Assembly: GCF_034190915.1 (NCBI RefSeq)
Contig: NW_026947487.1
Location: 120,117,201 to 120,181,200 of the forward strand
Direction: 5' to 3'
DNA: 64,000 nucleotides
Source of the DNA: Cavia porcellus
Taxonomy: Eukaryota; Chordata; Mammalia; Rodentia; Caviidae
The position numbers were made by a program, and so were the translations under genes. Numbering within the stretch: position 1 is the stretch's first letter; every line of letters starts with the position of its first letter. Shown one piece after another: positions 1 to 10,889 of the stretch. The notes below the pieces were generated by a model, which was not told the DNA's origin, did not search any database, and saw only the letters and a list, made by a program, of their open reading frames with translations.

Positions 1-3000
1 AGGTGGCTCTGAACTCTGTCTAGTCCAAGCTGGGCTCGAACTCACGGGCACAGCGTCCAGAGTGCAGGGATCAAAGGTGAGCGCCACCCCGTCCTTGTCT
101 GGGAACCCTGGGGTGGGGGTGTGTCCGGCCCAGACACAGGTTGGAGATGGGAGCCACCTGCTGGGTGATGGCACGGGAAGGGAAGGAGGCGGCACACTGG
201 GTCAGGGCAGAGACATGCAGCTGGCTACCAAGTTCCGGTCCCTCGGGGGCTCTAGCGGGGCAGAGGCCTGGTGAGGCCAGCGGGTGTCAGACTCCCCCAG
301 CAGGTGTTCCCTAGCATGGCCTCAGAGACAGGAACTTGCAACTTTTGTTTTTCTTATCATTCCTCTGAGACAGGATCTTGCTATGCAGTTCAGGCTGGCC
401 TCCAACTCGCACCAATCTTCTTGCCTCAGCCTCCTGAGTGCTGGGATTACACCAGGTCTAAACTTCCTTCTCATGGGACAGTTGGCTACAGTTTCTGTGA
501 CTCAAGGTTTGAGCTCCAACAAAGGGAAAGGGACGTCAAGAGCCCCACGTGAATCCACTGAAACCACACCCTTGCACCTGTGCCACCTGGCAAGTGAGCT
601 GTGGTGACCGTGTTGCATTTCCCGGGCATCTGGGTGTGGGTTTGAATTGTGGTGCTGACTGTTACTAAGCAGATGCTGTGGGAGTTCTCTCATCTGTTTC
701 TCATCTGTTCTCGGGCTTGTGTGATCTCATAATCTAAAGGGTCAAATGGGCTTTTAGCAGCAGTGGTACTGGAAGTCTTAACTGTCTGTTTCCTTTGTGA
801 TACCGAGAGGAACCAAGACCCACCCTCGGCCCTCTTTAGCTCACCTTTCTCGACAGGGTCTTGCTGAGTTGCCCAGGCTGACCTCACACTTGTGGTCTTC
901 CTGCCTCAGCCTCACAGGCAGATGGGTGCTGTGTGTGTGCCCAGCTCACAGAGTTTGTGCTCATGATTGCTTCAATTGCACATACAGCATCTTTCACCCC
1001 AAAAAGGCGAACAGTTGCTTATGTATTAATTTTGGTATCCCAGCATGGAGGCTGGAGACTGACACACCTTAGCTGTGTTGTTTATGTTTTACACGCAGCC
1101 CGGGCGCACCCGAGCTCAGGCACCACACTCCATGGTGCGCCTGCCACACTGGTTCTCTGAGCCCTGAGCCCCAGGCCGTGTCCGTCACTGTGCTGCAGGG
1201 GGCTGGCTCCACCAAGTGGTACCCTTGACCGTGAGTCTAGGATGTCTGGAAGATGGCCTCTCTGCAGGGCCTCGCCAGCACAAAGCCCCTCCTTTTCTTT
1301 CTCTGCCATACTGGGGATCAAACCCAGGATCTCACCGAGCTACATCACAAGCCTTTTTTTATTTGTTTTTAGACAAGGTCTCCTTGAACTCTCTTTGTAG
1401 GCCAGGCTGGCCTTAAACTCGCAGAAATCCTCCTCTCAGCCCCCCGGATGCCAGGATGACAGGCATGCACCACCACACCTGGCTGTACCAGGCTTTCTAA
1501 AGCACACAACTTTTCCTGGTGCCCAGCTGATTCAGGCAGTCACAGGGCCACCGAAGTGGAGGACGTGAGTCCCCAGAGGTGCTTTGCTGGGCTGAATGGG
1601 TACTGCCACCTCCTGCCTGCAGGAAGAGCTTTGCTGACAGCTTCTGGGGAGGCTCTGGGTGTGTCACGGAGTGGTATGGTGGCCACAGACCTCCTGTCCT
1701 GTGATCACAGATGGGCATGATGGCCTCCAGTGCCCATTGGTGGCCGACACAGCAGAGCTTCAGGATGCCTGCAGCTGTGGAGGGCAGGGCCAGCCTGGGC
1801 CAGGCAGCTGTTTTCTTTCCTTCCTTCGTCCAGCAGATGGCTTGGCAGGCTGCAGAGCCAACCCTGCTTGGTAGGATCAACACAGCACCAGGCCTGCCAG
1901 GGCCACTTCGCCAAGCCTCCCGGGCTGTGAGGCCTTTTTGCAGGGCAGGACTGAGGTCCACAGCTCAGCTGGGACAGACCCTCACCCCTGCACATCTCCA
2001 GGAAGGGTGAGAGTCAGCATCCTGGGGCAGAAGGAGGCTGGAAGAGGCCAGGCCAACACAAGGTCCAGGTCTCTGCAGTCGGCCCACTCGCTCTCACCAC
2101 TTCATCCCCTTGGACTGGGGTGGCCGCGGCTACGGGGCCAGGGAGGGAGACGCTCACACCACATGGGGTGGGGGGTGGAGGCAGGGTACTACTGAGCACA
2201 AGGCCTACCTGGGAGCAGCCTTGGGGCCTCAAGGCGTGCCCTCTCGTGGCCACTTGAGGAATCAGCAAAGGCTTCCCATGCCAGTGGCCTGTGAGGCACC
2301 TTCCGGCTCTGCCACCTTTAGGATCCTGCATGTATGCACAAGGAGCACTTGGGCCATGGTGCTGCAAGTCCAAAGGCTGCGGCCAGAGGGGACGGAGATG
2401 GGAAATGAGCCCCACGCTCACCGTGGCTCTTCACACTGGGCTGAAGATATTGGGACAGGCGGCACTGTCTTCCCAGCCAAGGAGCGGAGTATTTTGGGGG
2501 CACCACCCAGAGGTGGAGCTGGTTGGTCAGTGGCGCCTAGAGCACCACACACAGGTGAGCGCCTCCATGAGTGAGGGCACCCCCAGAAACCAGGCTGGCT
2601 CCAAAAGGCTGCAGAGCAAGGCTGAGCAGGGTTGGCATGGGCACCCAGGGGGGTGGCCTGTGCAGGGCTGAGGAGCTTCCTCCTGGCCACCTGGAGGCCC
2701 ATGGTCACACAGTGGGAAAAAGACAGGAGTCGATGGTAAGGTGGCGTCTGTAAATTCCAGCACTCGGAGGCTGAGGCCATGTGATCGCCTCAGGTTTGAG
2801 GCCAGCTCGGGGTACACCTCAAGGCCTGTCTCAATCAATCAATCAGTCAGAAAGGAAGAAAGGAGATAAGAAACCAGGCCGTTAGTGTGGCTAAACCAGG
2901 GTGGGACCTCAAACTCTGGCCCCGACCCCTCCTCTGTGAAGAAGGGAGCTGAAGAAACCAATGTCTCTGGATCCCAGGATGTGGGCTGTGCGTGGCAAAG

Positions 3001-3445
3001 GGCAGGCACTTATCACAGTCAGGGCAGCTGCGCAGAGTTCTGTGGGCGGAAGCTTCATGAAAACACCTCACCCGCTACGGTTCTTTTATGCTCTTTATCA
3101 CTCATGTGAGGCACATTAATAGAGGTACACAAAGAGGTGGGTTTTCTCCCAGGTGTACACACACCTACAATCCTAGCACTGGAGGCTGAGGCAGGACCAC
3201 TGTGAGTTCAAGACCAGCCTGGGTTACATAGTGAGTTTAAGACGCGTCTGGAATGAGATCCTGCATCCTGACAGAGTGCAGCCAGGTGGCTCAAGGACTG
3301 CAGGGCGGGGGTGCAGCTTGGTTCCTCCAACACCCTCCCCTCTGGGCGGCAGCCCCACCCCTCCGCCAGCTGGGCCCACCTCGCCAAACTATCCTCTGTG
3401 GTGCCAGTCTGGAGAGGCTCTGCGTGCCCCTCAGTGGTCCCCGTA

Positions 3446-3694
3446 ACAGGCATCCAGAGCTCTAAGGCACGGATGACGCAAATGCTGAGCAGGCAGCAGG
3501 TGCTTCCTCCTTGAAAGCCAAGGCACAGGAGAATGGCCACGTGAAAAGCAATGGAGACTTGTCCCCCAAGGGTGAAGGCAGTCACAATGAAGTAGCTGAG
3601 GCCACTGGGGATGCCACTGAGCCAGCCCCCCCCCAGGGGCACTAAGGCCCTGGGGGAGGCGCCTCCAGAGACCTCCAAGAAGGAATTCTTTTTC
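3446..3694 (+). pseudogene. MARCKSL1: MARCKSL1-like processed pseudogene, 5' part only
   Basis: Translating by eye with frame corrections gives a run very close to the N-terminal part of MARCKS-like 1 (MRP): AAGASSLKAKAQENGHVK followed by SNGDLSPKGEG, then an ATGDATEPAPP segment. MARCKSL1 is a membrane- and actin-associated PKC substrate. The likely original start codon reads ACA (3,446-3,448), there is a 1-base shift near 3,470, a stop follows the EPAPPQGH segment, and the rest is out of frame. Homology is continuous over a region I would expect to be interrupted in the intron-containing parent, which suggests a retrocopy. It ends at an inserted reverse-orientation ID SINE just where the basic effector domain should begin, and I did not find the 3' half downstream. 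It is not a working gene. Confidence 0.75.
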
Positions 3695-3794
3695 TTTTTT
3701 TGTCTTTTTCCTTTTTATTGGTACCAGGGATGGAACTCATGACTGCCTGCTTGCAAGGCAGGCGCTTATGCCCCTGAGCTAAATCCCCAGCCCC
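3695..3794 (-). repeat. ID-type SINE (tRNA-Ala-derived)
   Basis: Read on the minus strand it starts ggggctggggatttagctca, carries tRNA-like A and B box sequences, then an A-rich tail (a T-rich run on the plus strand). It interrupts the MARCKSL1-like pseudogene. This is the same young family that recurs across the window. Confidence 0.9.
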
Positions 3795-5149
3795 TCCTCT
3801 TTTTTTCTCTTGAGATGGGGTCTTGAATTCAGGTGATCTTGCCCCCTCAGCCTCTCGAGTCTGGCCTTACAGGTGTGCACCACCCCACCCGGCAATTTTC
3901 AACTCTTTGAATTCTCTCATTTGGCATTTTTCTAATCTCAGTAATATTCTCATAGCCATTTCCTTATTTTTACAAAATGGTCATACCATTTACACTCCCA
4001 GAAGCTGAGTTCCTCCCCTAAAATCTCACAATGACATCAGTAATCACCTCTATTTTGTTCTGCCATTCATATTTTTTGCCCATCATTTGTAGAAACACTG
4101 CCTACTGTAGAGTCACAGATTACCTTTTCAACAACTGTAAGAAAACTACCTACAATATTACATTCACCAAGTAAAATATGAGTCATTTCTGGGGTTTTCC
4201 CTTCTGCTCTTTCACATATTACTAAAATAGCCATATGAATCTCCTGTGTTCATGTCTTTCTTTTATTTTTGGAGACAGGGTCTTGCTATGTAGTTCAGGT
4301 TGGCCTTGAATTATGCAGCCCAGGCTGGTCTCGAATTTGCTATGATCCTTCTGCCTCAGCCTGTGAAGCGCTGGGATTACAGGCCTGCACCACCACGCCT
4401 GGTTCTTTGGCAGGAAATTTGATTTCATCTTTGTCCAGTTCAGTTTGCAACCAGAATCTCGGAGAGAACTAAGTTCACAAACTGAGGTACCACTTAGGTT
4501 GACAAAGTTGTGCATGACCACCACCTAATTCCACAACAGTTCTCGGGGTTGAACTGCACCCATTAAGCAGCCCAATCCTCCTGCTCCCAATCAGGAACCT
4601 TTACCACGATGGATTTGCCTATTTTACAGATAAAACAACTCGGGCTGCCATAAAAAAACAAAACACCCTTGCAGCTGTGCATTTCTCAGCTTGGCGGCTG
4701 CAAGTCTGACATCAGTCCTGTGGCCCTCAGGAGTCCCCTCCAGGCTTGCAGACCTGGTGGTCGGAGATGGAAGCCAGGGCATGCACGCAAGCGCGCCCCG
4801 CTGTCAGAACTGTCAAGTCACGAGGACACTAACCCGACGACATCAGGGCGCCGGCCTTGGCCAGACTGTTCCTAGGTCAGGCACCTCGACAGGCTCCGGT
4901 ACAGGCAGAGAGGGCCTGGGGTTTCACCTGTGCCCGGGAGGCATAAGACCCAGCCCACCACAAGGAATCCCACAACGCCTGGCCCGTGTGCCCGGCTCTT
5001 CCCGCTCGGCACAGGTCAGAACTTCATCCTTCTGGCGGCTAAGCCCATGTTATCCTCTCGCCGGTCTGTGGACATCCGGTTTGTTTCCACGCCATAACGA
5101 GGGGGCCCTGTCCTTCTGGACACACCCAGGCCCTATAACCCTGGGGCCG

Positions 5150-6130
5150 GCCACCGAACGTGCCAGGACTGAGCGAAAGGCACTTGCGGGGCCCGCGAAG
5201 TGAGGCGGACGCCCGGATAGCCCCAGCCGCGGCGCGGTCTCTGGCCCACCACGTGGCGCTCCGGCGACTCGGCGGTCACATCGCGTTCCGCCGGCCGGGC
5301 AGCTTCACCAGTCCGGGACGACCCAGTCCCCCGGAATCATCTCTGACATTTAAAGTCTGACTCGCGAAATGCATTCAATTCTTGCGCTGAGCTTTGCCAT
5401 TTGATAAAGAGGAGACGCAGAGCTCGAAGACAACCGGAGTTTTGAAACCGGACGCCTAGCAAAACCTGGACCTACGTCGCCGCCTTCCGAGAGATCTCGC
5501 GAGACGCTTAGCCTCGGGGTGTCACGTGACGCGACGAGCATATAGTTCTGTGCAGCCAGCAGGCACCCGGGCACGCAGACACGCCCCCCGGAAAGAGGGT
5601 CTGCCCAGTAGCGCCTGCGCAATAGCGGTGATTTGGCAGGCGCGCGCCTCAGGGGCGGGGCCGCGCGGAGGCCGGAAGGAAACGCGGGAGAGGGCGGGGG
5701 AAACGAGAGCAGCCCGCCGGCTCACAGGTCGGCCGTCGCGCCCTGATGACGTCGCACAATGGCCGGCCCCCGCGGGTAGTGGAACCCGTTTGTTCCGCCC
5801 GCGTCGCGCCTGAAGCCGGAGCCCGCGAAGAGCGGAAGGGCCGAGGGACGTCCTGTCCGTGCCGCCCCAACTCCAGCGGAGCCGTGGCCCCTCCCCGCTC
5901 TCGCGCCGAGGTAAATGGGCCGGCAGGGCGGGCGGCGGGGAGGAGGCCGCAGCGGCGGCGGCGGGAGCGAGGCCCAGGAGCCCGACGCCGCCTCGGCAGC
6001 GCTCGGGCGCGCCCCCAGCCGTGCGCAGCCGCGGGCTGGAGCAAGCCCGGCCGGGGCGGGACGCTGGAGCAGGCGCGAGCCCAGTCCGCGGCCTGGGGTA
6101 TCCATCCGGGTGTCCGCGCTCGCGCGCGCC
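5150..6130 (+). promoter_or_regulatory. ZC3H18: CpG-island promoter of ZC3H18
   Basis: The region is strongly CpG-rich compared with its flanks and ends in the non-coding first exon. Visible motifs are a TCTCGCGAGA palindrome (5,495-5,504), a GTCACGTGAC E-box palindrome (5,521-5,530), an NRF1-like GCGCCTGCGC (5,611-5,620), GC boxes at about 5,654-5,700, and a CRE-like TGACGTCG (5,747-5,754). There is no TATA box. These motifs are typical of a constitutively active housekeeping promoter. The transcription start is inferred to lie around 5,640-5,800. Confidence 0.8.
5720..5910 (+). other. ZC3H18: ZC3H18 exon 1 (5' UTR, non-coding; start approximate)
   Basis: The sequence tcgcgccgag followed by gtaaat at 5,911 is a good splice donor inside the CpG island. 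The first coding exon begins at 13,723 with its ATG only 14 bases after the acceptor, so an upstream non-coding exon is needed, and this is the best candidate. The 5' boundary is a guess; the donor is the supported part. Confidence 0.55.
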
Positions 6131-9080
6131 GTCTTCTGCCCTCAACAGAGTTGATTTTCCCGAAGCTGTCATTTCTCTTCCGGGCTCCTCGTGTGGCACA
6201 TGTTTGTCGATCACAAAGGAGTAGCAGAGGTACGCAGGTCCACTCCAGAGGAGGTCAGCCTGGACTGTGGATGGGCTCTTCGGAGAACTTCCAGCGCTCT
6301 GGAGCCTGCTGGTACTTGCTCCTGGAGCTTCCAAGTGCTCACAGATTGGACACAGCAACTGTCCTTCAGAACACGCGCCGGCCCCTTAAGAATGTGTAGC
6401 TTACTTGTCCTTTTGTTTGGGAGCTCGGAGATGCCAGGTCCTCCCAGTAAAGTAACTACAGCTAAAGAAAGTAGCACTTCAAGATTTACAGTCTTGCTCC
6501 TGCTAGAATTTGAAACTTGGACAGTTCTGTTTACTGGATACAGAGATTGATCATTTTAAATGAACTTTAATAAAATCGTTTGAGAGAAGAGGTCACTCTT
6601 CAGACCCTTTCAGGGAAAATGAAAGGGAATTTGACACTAAAGCAGTCTGGGGTTGTCACAGTCTCTCATTATGTCTCCTTTAAGTCTCATTTCCACCGTG
6701 TTAACCTATCCCAGTGCAGTTTTGAGGATTCTCAGGATAAGCCTGGACCTGGGCCCACTCCTACTTCCCAGTCCTGGCAGGAGATATTTTTGCATGATTA
6801 GCGTTTACAATTTGAGCCCTTGTATGGAGCCCAGCCAACTCTGGAACCAGTCCTATGTGTCCCAAAGCCTGGAACTCTCCTGTTGTAGGTAAGAAATGAT
6901 CAAACTTTGTAAGAAAGCTTTGTGGAATCACTCCAGAAGGCAGACAAGTAAGCTGTCACGTTGCTCATGTTTAAAGAAATTTTTCTCCTTTTAACAGCTA
7001 CAGATCATCTTAAGGTAAGTACTTCCTTTTTGAGTTTTTTGGTCTTTGGACTTAGTCACTTTGGGGGTGATGTCTGTCGCCAATCATGCTGTCCCTCCTG
7101 TAGATGTTAATCCATGAAGTTAGGAAGTTTTAACCAGATTACCAGACTTTAGACATTCAAATAGGGACTGCACTGTTAAAAGTAATTGTCCTAAAGTATT
7201 ATGCTTGTTCTTCACTGATAGTCCCTGGCCAGTGAATCTGTAGAACTGGCTGGATAGTAATTTGTCAGCCACCGGAGGAATAGAGGGTGTCTGCCAGTTG
7301 CAAAGGTCCTTTGAGAAGTTCTGAAAGCATTGTGCACGTAGCATTGCCTCTGGGATCAGAGGGCAGCCTCCCGGGGTGGTTGCTCGGAAGAGAGATGGTG
7401 TCCACTGTGTGTTTGAGTTCTTGTGTAGTCTGCTACAAATCAGGCATTTATTTGACATCTCTTTGACATGTCTTGGTGTATGACAGCACCTTAAATAATG
7501 AGATTTTTATTATTTTTTTTTGAGGTGGGATCTCAAGATGTAGTTCAGGATGTCCTTGAACTGACTGTGTAGCCCAAGCTGGCCTCAAACTTGTGGCAGT
7601 CCTCCTGCTTCAGCCACCTGAGTGCTGAGATTAAAGGCCTGCCATAACACCCAGCTCCTAAATAATGCGATTTTTGTTCGGCAAGTGTTGCCAAATGCAG
7701 TAGGCAACAGGGACACGATGGAGTTTGTTACTCCGTTCCTTAGGCAGGTTCAGCACTGTAGATTAGAGAAGATTTAGCTCTAACCTTTGCTGAGTGTACT
7801 CAGTTATAGGGTGGTTCTGTTAGAATACCAAAATGAGCACCAGAGACACCATTAACCTGCCCAAGGTCAAGATTGGAGTGCAGGCCATCTCCTGATTCCC
7901 AGTGACATTTCAGCCAAGGTGGGACTTGGGCTGCTTGTAATAAATAGACTCATTAGCACATTTTACGCTGAAAGGTGTTCATCTCTGAATGTAACCTGCC
8001 ATGGTAAAACCTCAGAAGGTCCCAGGGGGAAGAAGACAGTGTGACCCCTTTCTCGGGAAACTTGTCATTTCCTCCTCAGAGAGACTGTATGTCCCAGGGC
8101 ACCAGGGCAGCCCTGTCCATGCCTGTCATGATTGTTAATGGTGCCCCTGTACGCTCTAAAGTGTCTCAGTTCAGAGACCACATTGTACGCTAGTGCTGAG
8201 CTCAGGGTACAGGAAACGGAGTCTGAGTCCCCTCCTCCTAACCCCCACACTCTACAGGAGATATGTAGCTGGTGTGCAGTAGATACCAGAGATGATCAGT
8301 TTATAAAGAGAAGAAGTTTACTGTGGCTTGCAGTTTTGGAGGTGCCAGTCTGACTGGCTGGCAAGCGATTACGCGGTGAAGCAAAACACTTACCTGGCTA
8401 GGCGTGATGGCACACACCTGTAATTCCAGTACTCAGAAGGCTGAGGCAGGAGGATCATTGCAAATTCAAGGCCAGCTTGGACTACATAGCAAGACCCTAT
8501 CTGAAAAACATCCCTCCTCCCAAAATAAAAAAAAGCCATGTCAGGTGTGGTGATACACACCTATAATCCAGTACTCCAAAAACTGAGGCAGAAGGATCAC
8601 TGTGTGTTCAAGGCCAGCCTAGGCCACATAATTGACTTCAAGGCCAGCTTGAACTACATAGAGAGACTCTGCCTATAAATAAGTAAATGGCTGCTTACCT
8701 CATCATGAGCCAGGGTGCAGAGAGAAACAGGGACCAGGACCTCAGGCTTACCTTTGAGGACACACACCCCTCGATGAACATAGATTTCTTACTGGGCGCT
8801 GCCTCTTCAGTGTTCCGGCATTCTGTGAGGTTCAAAACTTAAATACGTGGACTGTTGAGGCATTTTAAGAGCCAAACCATAGCTGGGCATTGGTGTATAC
8901 CTGCAGTCCTAGCTTCTTGGGAGGCAGGAGGATCACAAGTTCTAAGCCAGCTTGGGCAATTTAGCAAGACTTTGTCTCAAAATAAAAAAAGCTTGTAAAC
9001 AAACTGTTGAGACAGCCTGGTAGGTGCAGATGTACAGCAGACTAGTAAACGACAGTGAGGCAGCAGGAGCTCTTAATCTG

Positions 9081-9183
9081 TTTCTGATTTTTTTTTTTCC
9101 TTTTTTTCTTTTTACTGGTACCGGGGATCGACTGCCTGCTTGCAAGGCAGGTGCTTATGCCGCTGAGCTAAATCCCCAGCCCC
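9081..9183 (-). repeat. ID-type SINE with 16-bp target duplication
   Basis: The element is flanked by direct repeats AGGAGCTCTTAATCTG at 9,065-9,080 and 9,184-9,199, a clean target-site duplication from L1-mediated insertion. The body ends ...aatccccagcccc on the plus strand, which is the start of the tRNA-like head on the minus strand. Confidence 0.95.
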
Positions 9184-10597
9184 AGGAGCTCTTAATCTGG
9201 GGTGGGCCTCAGGCGTTGGCTTCTTGAGGCCGGAGAGGTTTTTTGTATGCCCAGGATTTTCTAGGGAGAGGGTCCATACCTGTGCCTGGCTTCTCGGAGC
9301 ACTCCAGGACCCCAGAAGAGCCCACAGACAGCTGGGACAGAAGGTATTCTTGGGCCCACTTGGACCACCGTGGCAACCTGCAGAAGCTCCTACAGCAGTC
9401 AGGAGAAGCTGACAGGCGCCCCAGTGGGGGAGGAGACCTGTAGCTTAGAGCCATTAGGTGCCCTGTGACAGTCTTATCCCCTCTTCTGGTCCACACCTCC
9501 TTGTATCCGAGTGAAGGAGACGCACCTTTGAAAGTGTCGTTCTGGATTCAGTTTAGTTTATGTATGATACTAAGTCTTAGGCATGTTGAAAATCAGAGTG
9601 ACTGGTGACACCAGTTGGCGCCCCACATGGTCACCACTGTAGTTCAAGTTGCAGTTTACATGGATTGTGTAGCAGCATAGCCTTCTATGGGAAAGTCTCA
9701 GGCCTCGATGGCCCCCATGCTTGGGCACTGCCCAGCTCGGGGGCGCTCTGAGTTCCCAGAGCTCCTTCTGTGCCTGGTGGAGATCCAGCAGCTGTGGCCA
9801 TGGGCCCTTGACTTTCTCAGAACAGCAGAGCTTGCTGCTTCCTGGCTAACCTTCCCAGCAACTGTCTGCTTCTGGAGAGTGTAAATAGAAGGCAAAAAGT
9901 GATCTTTAAAAAAACCTGGCTGCCTTTTAGCTGGGTATGGTGGTGCACACCTGTAATTCCAGAACTCAGGAGGCTGAGGCAGGAGAATTATAAATTCAAG
10001 ACCAGTCTGTGGATACATAGTGAGACCCTATCTTAATAACTAAAAACAAAAAAAAATCTACTTTTCAGTGACTTAAGATTGATTGATTTGTAAATTTATA
10101 TTGGTAACCACAGTGTTTTTACAAAGTAGTGGCTTTAAGCGATGTCTCAATGTGTTTTTAGGTGTAATGATCATTTAGCAGCAATATATATTCACGCTGT
10201 AGAATTATGTATCAGGTTTGGCACTCCATCTGTAAGTAGGTTGTCCCTGTATTTATTTTCCACTTTAGCTTGTTTTTATTAGTATATGTTTAAGATACGT
10301 TAACAGTTACATTCTTGGGGATTGGTGTACATACATGTGGTGACTTTAATCATTTTTGCTGTGCTTTCCCCTGGCGATTCCCAGACCCCCTTCTCATCTC
10401 CACAAAATCCACCTTCCTGGTGTGATACTTTGTTTTGCTTTGTTTTTTTGAGGTGGTCTCTCTGTGTAGTTCAGGATGCCATGAGCTCACTTTGTAACCC
10501 AGACTGGCCTCCGACTCCCAGTGATCCTCCTGCCTCAGCCTCCTGAGTGGTAGGATGACAGGTGTGTGCCACCACCCCAGCTGACCTCCCTGTTTTC

Positions 10598-10704
10598 TTT
10601 TTCTTTTTCTTTTTCTTTTTTTTTTTTTGGTACAGAAGATTGAATTCATGACCTTGCAATTTCCAGGCAGGCGCTTGAGTCCCTGACCTCAATCCCTGGC
10701 CCCT
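10598..10704 (-). repeat. ID-type SINE
   Basis: A CTTTTT-rich tail is followed by the reversed tRNA-like body ending in cctggcccc. It directly abuts a reverse B1-type SINE at about 10,425-10,590. Confidence 0.8.
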
Positions 10705-10889
10705 CCCTGCTTTCTATAGGCTGTATTTTTAGGAAGTTAAAAGGTACGTTTTTTTCTTTAATACGTAAACAAACAAGAACTTAGAGTGTGTGCAGATAAA
10801 GGTGACCTGCAGCCAGCGTCTTGAGTGCATTAGCTGTTGCTGAGACGTCCAGCAGCCTGACCCTGACACCTTACTTTCTTTCTTTTTTT

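Larger units (their letters stand above)
1..5150. other. Repeat-rich intergenic DNA upstream of ZC3H18
   Basis: I see no intact gene here. The stretch holds several B1-type SINE fragments (about 335-455, 838-950, 1,350-1,490, 2,737-2,860, 3,150-3,245, 3,800-3,895 and 4,255-4,410), one ID SINE and a MARCKSL1-like pseudogene, the last two listed separately. The open frames on both strands lack family similarity and splice context. In human the upstream neighbour is ZFPM1, but nothing in this stretch looks like a ZFPM1 exon to me. Confidence 0.6.

Noticed and set aside
5521..6400. Several long open frames on both strands of the CpG island
   Set aside because: CpG islands lack stop codons by base composition, and none shows conserved protein features. 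The region is a promoter and non-coding exon.
9081..9183. tRNA-Ala-like sequence that could be a tRNA gene
   Set aside because: It has an A-rich tail, a target-site duplication and many copies in the window, so it is an ID SINE. The acceptor stem is not preserved.
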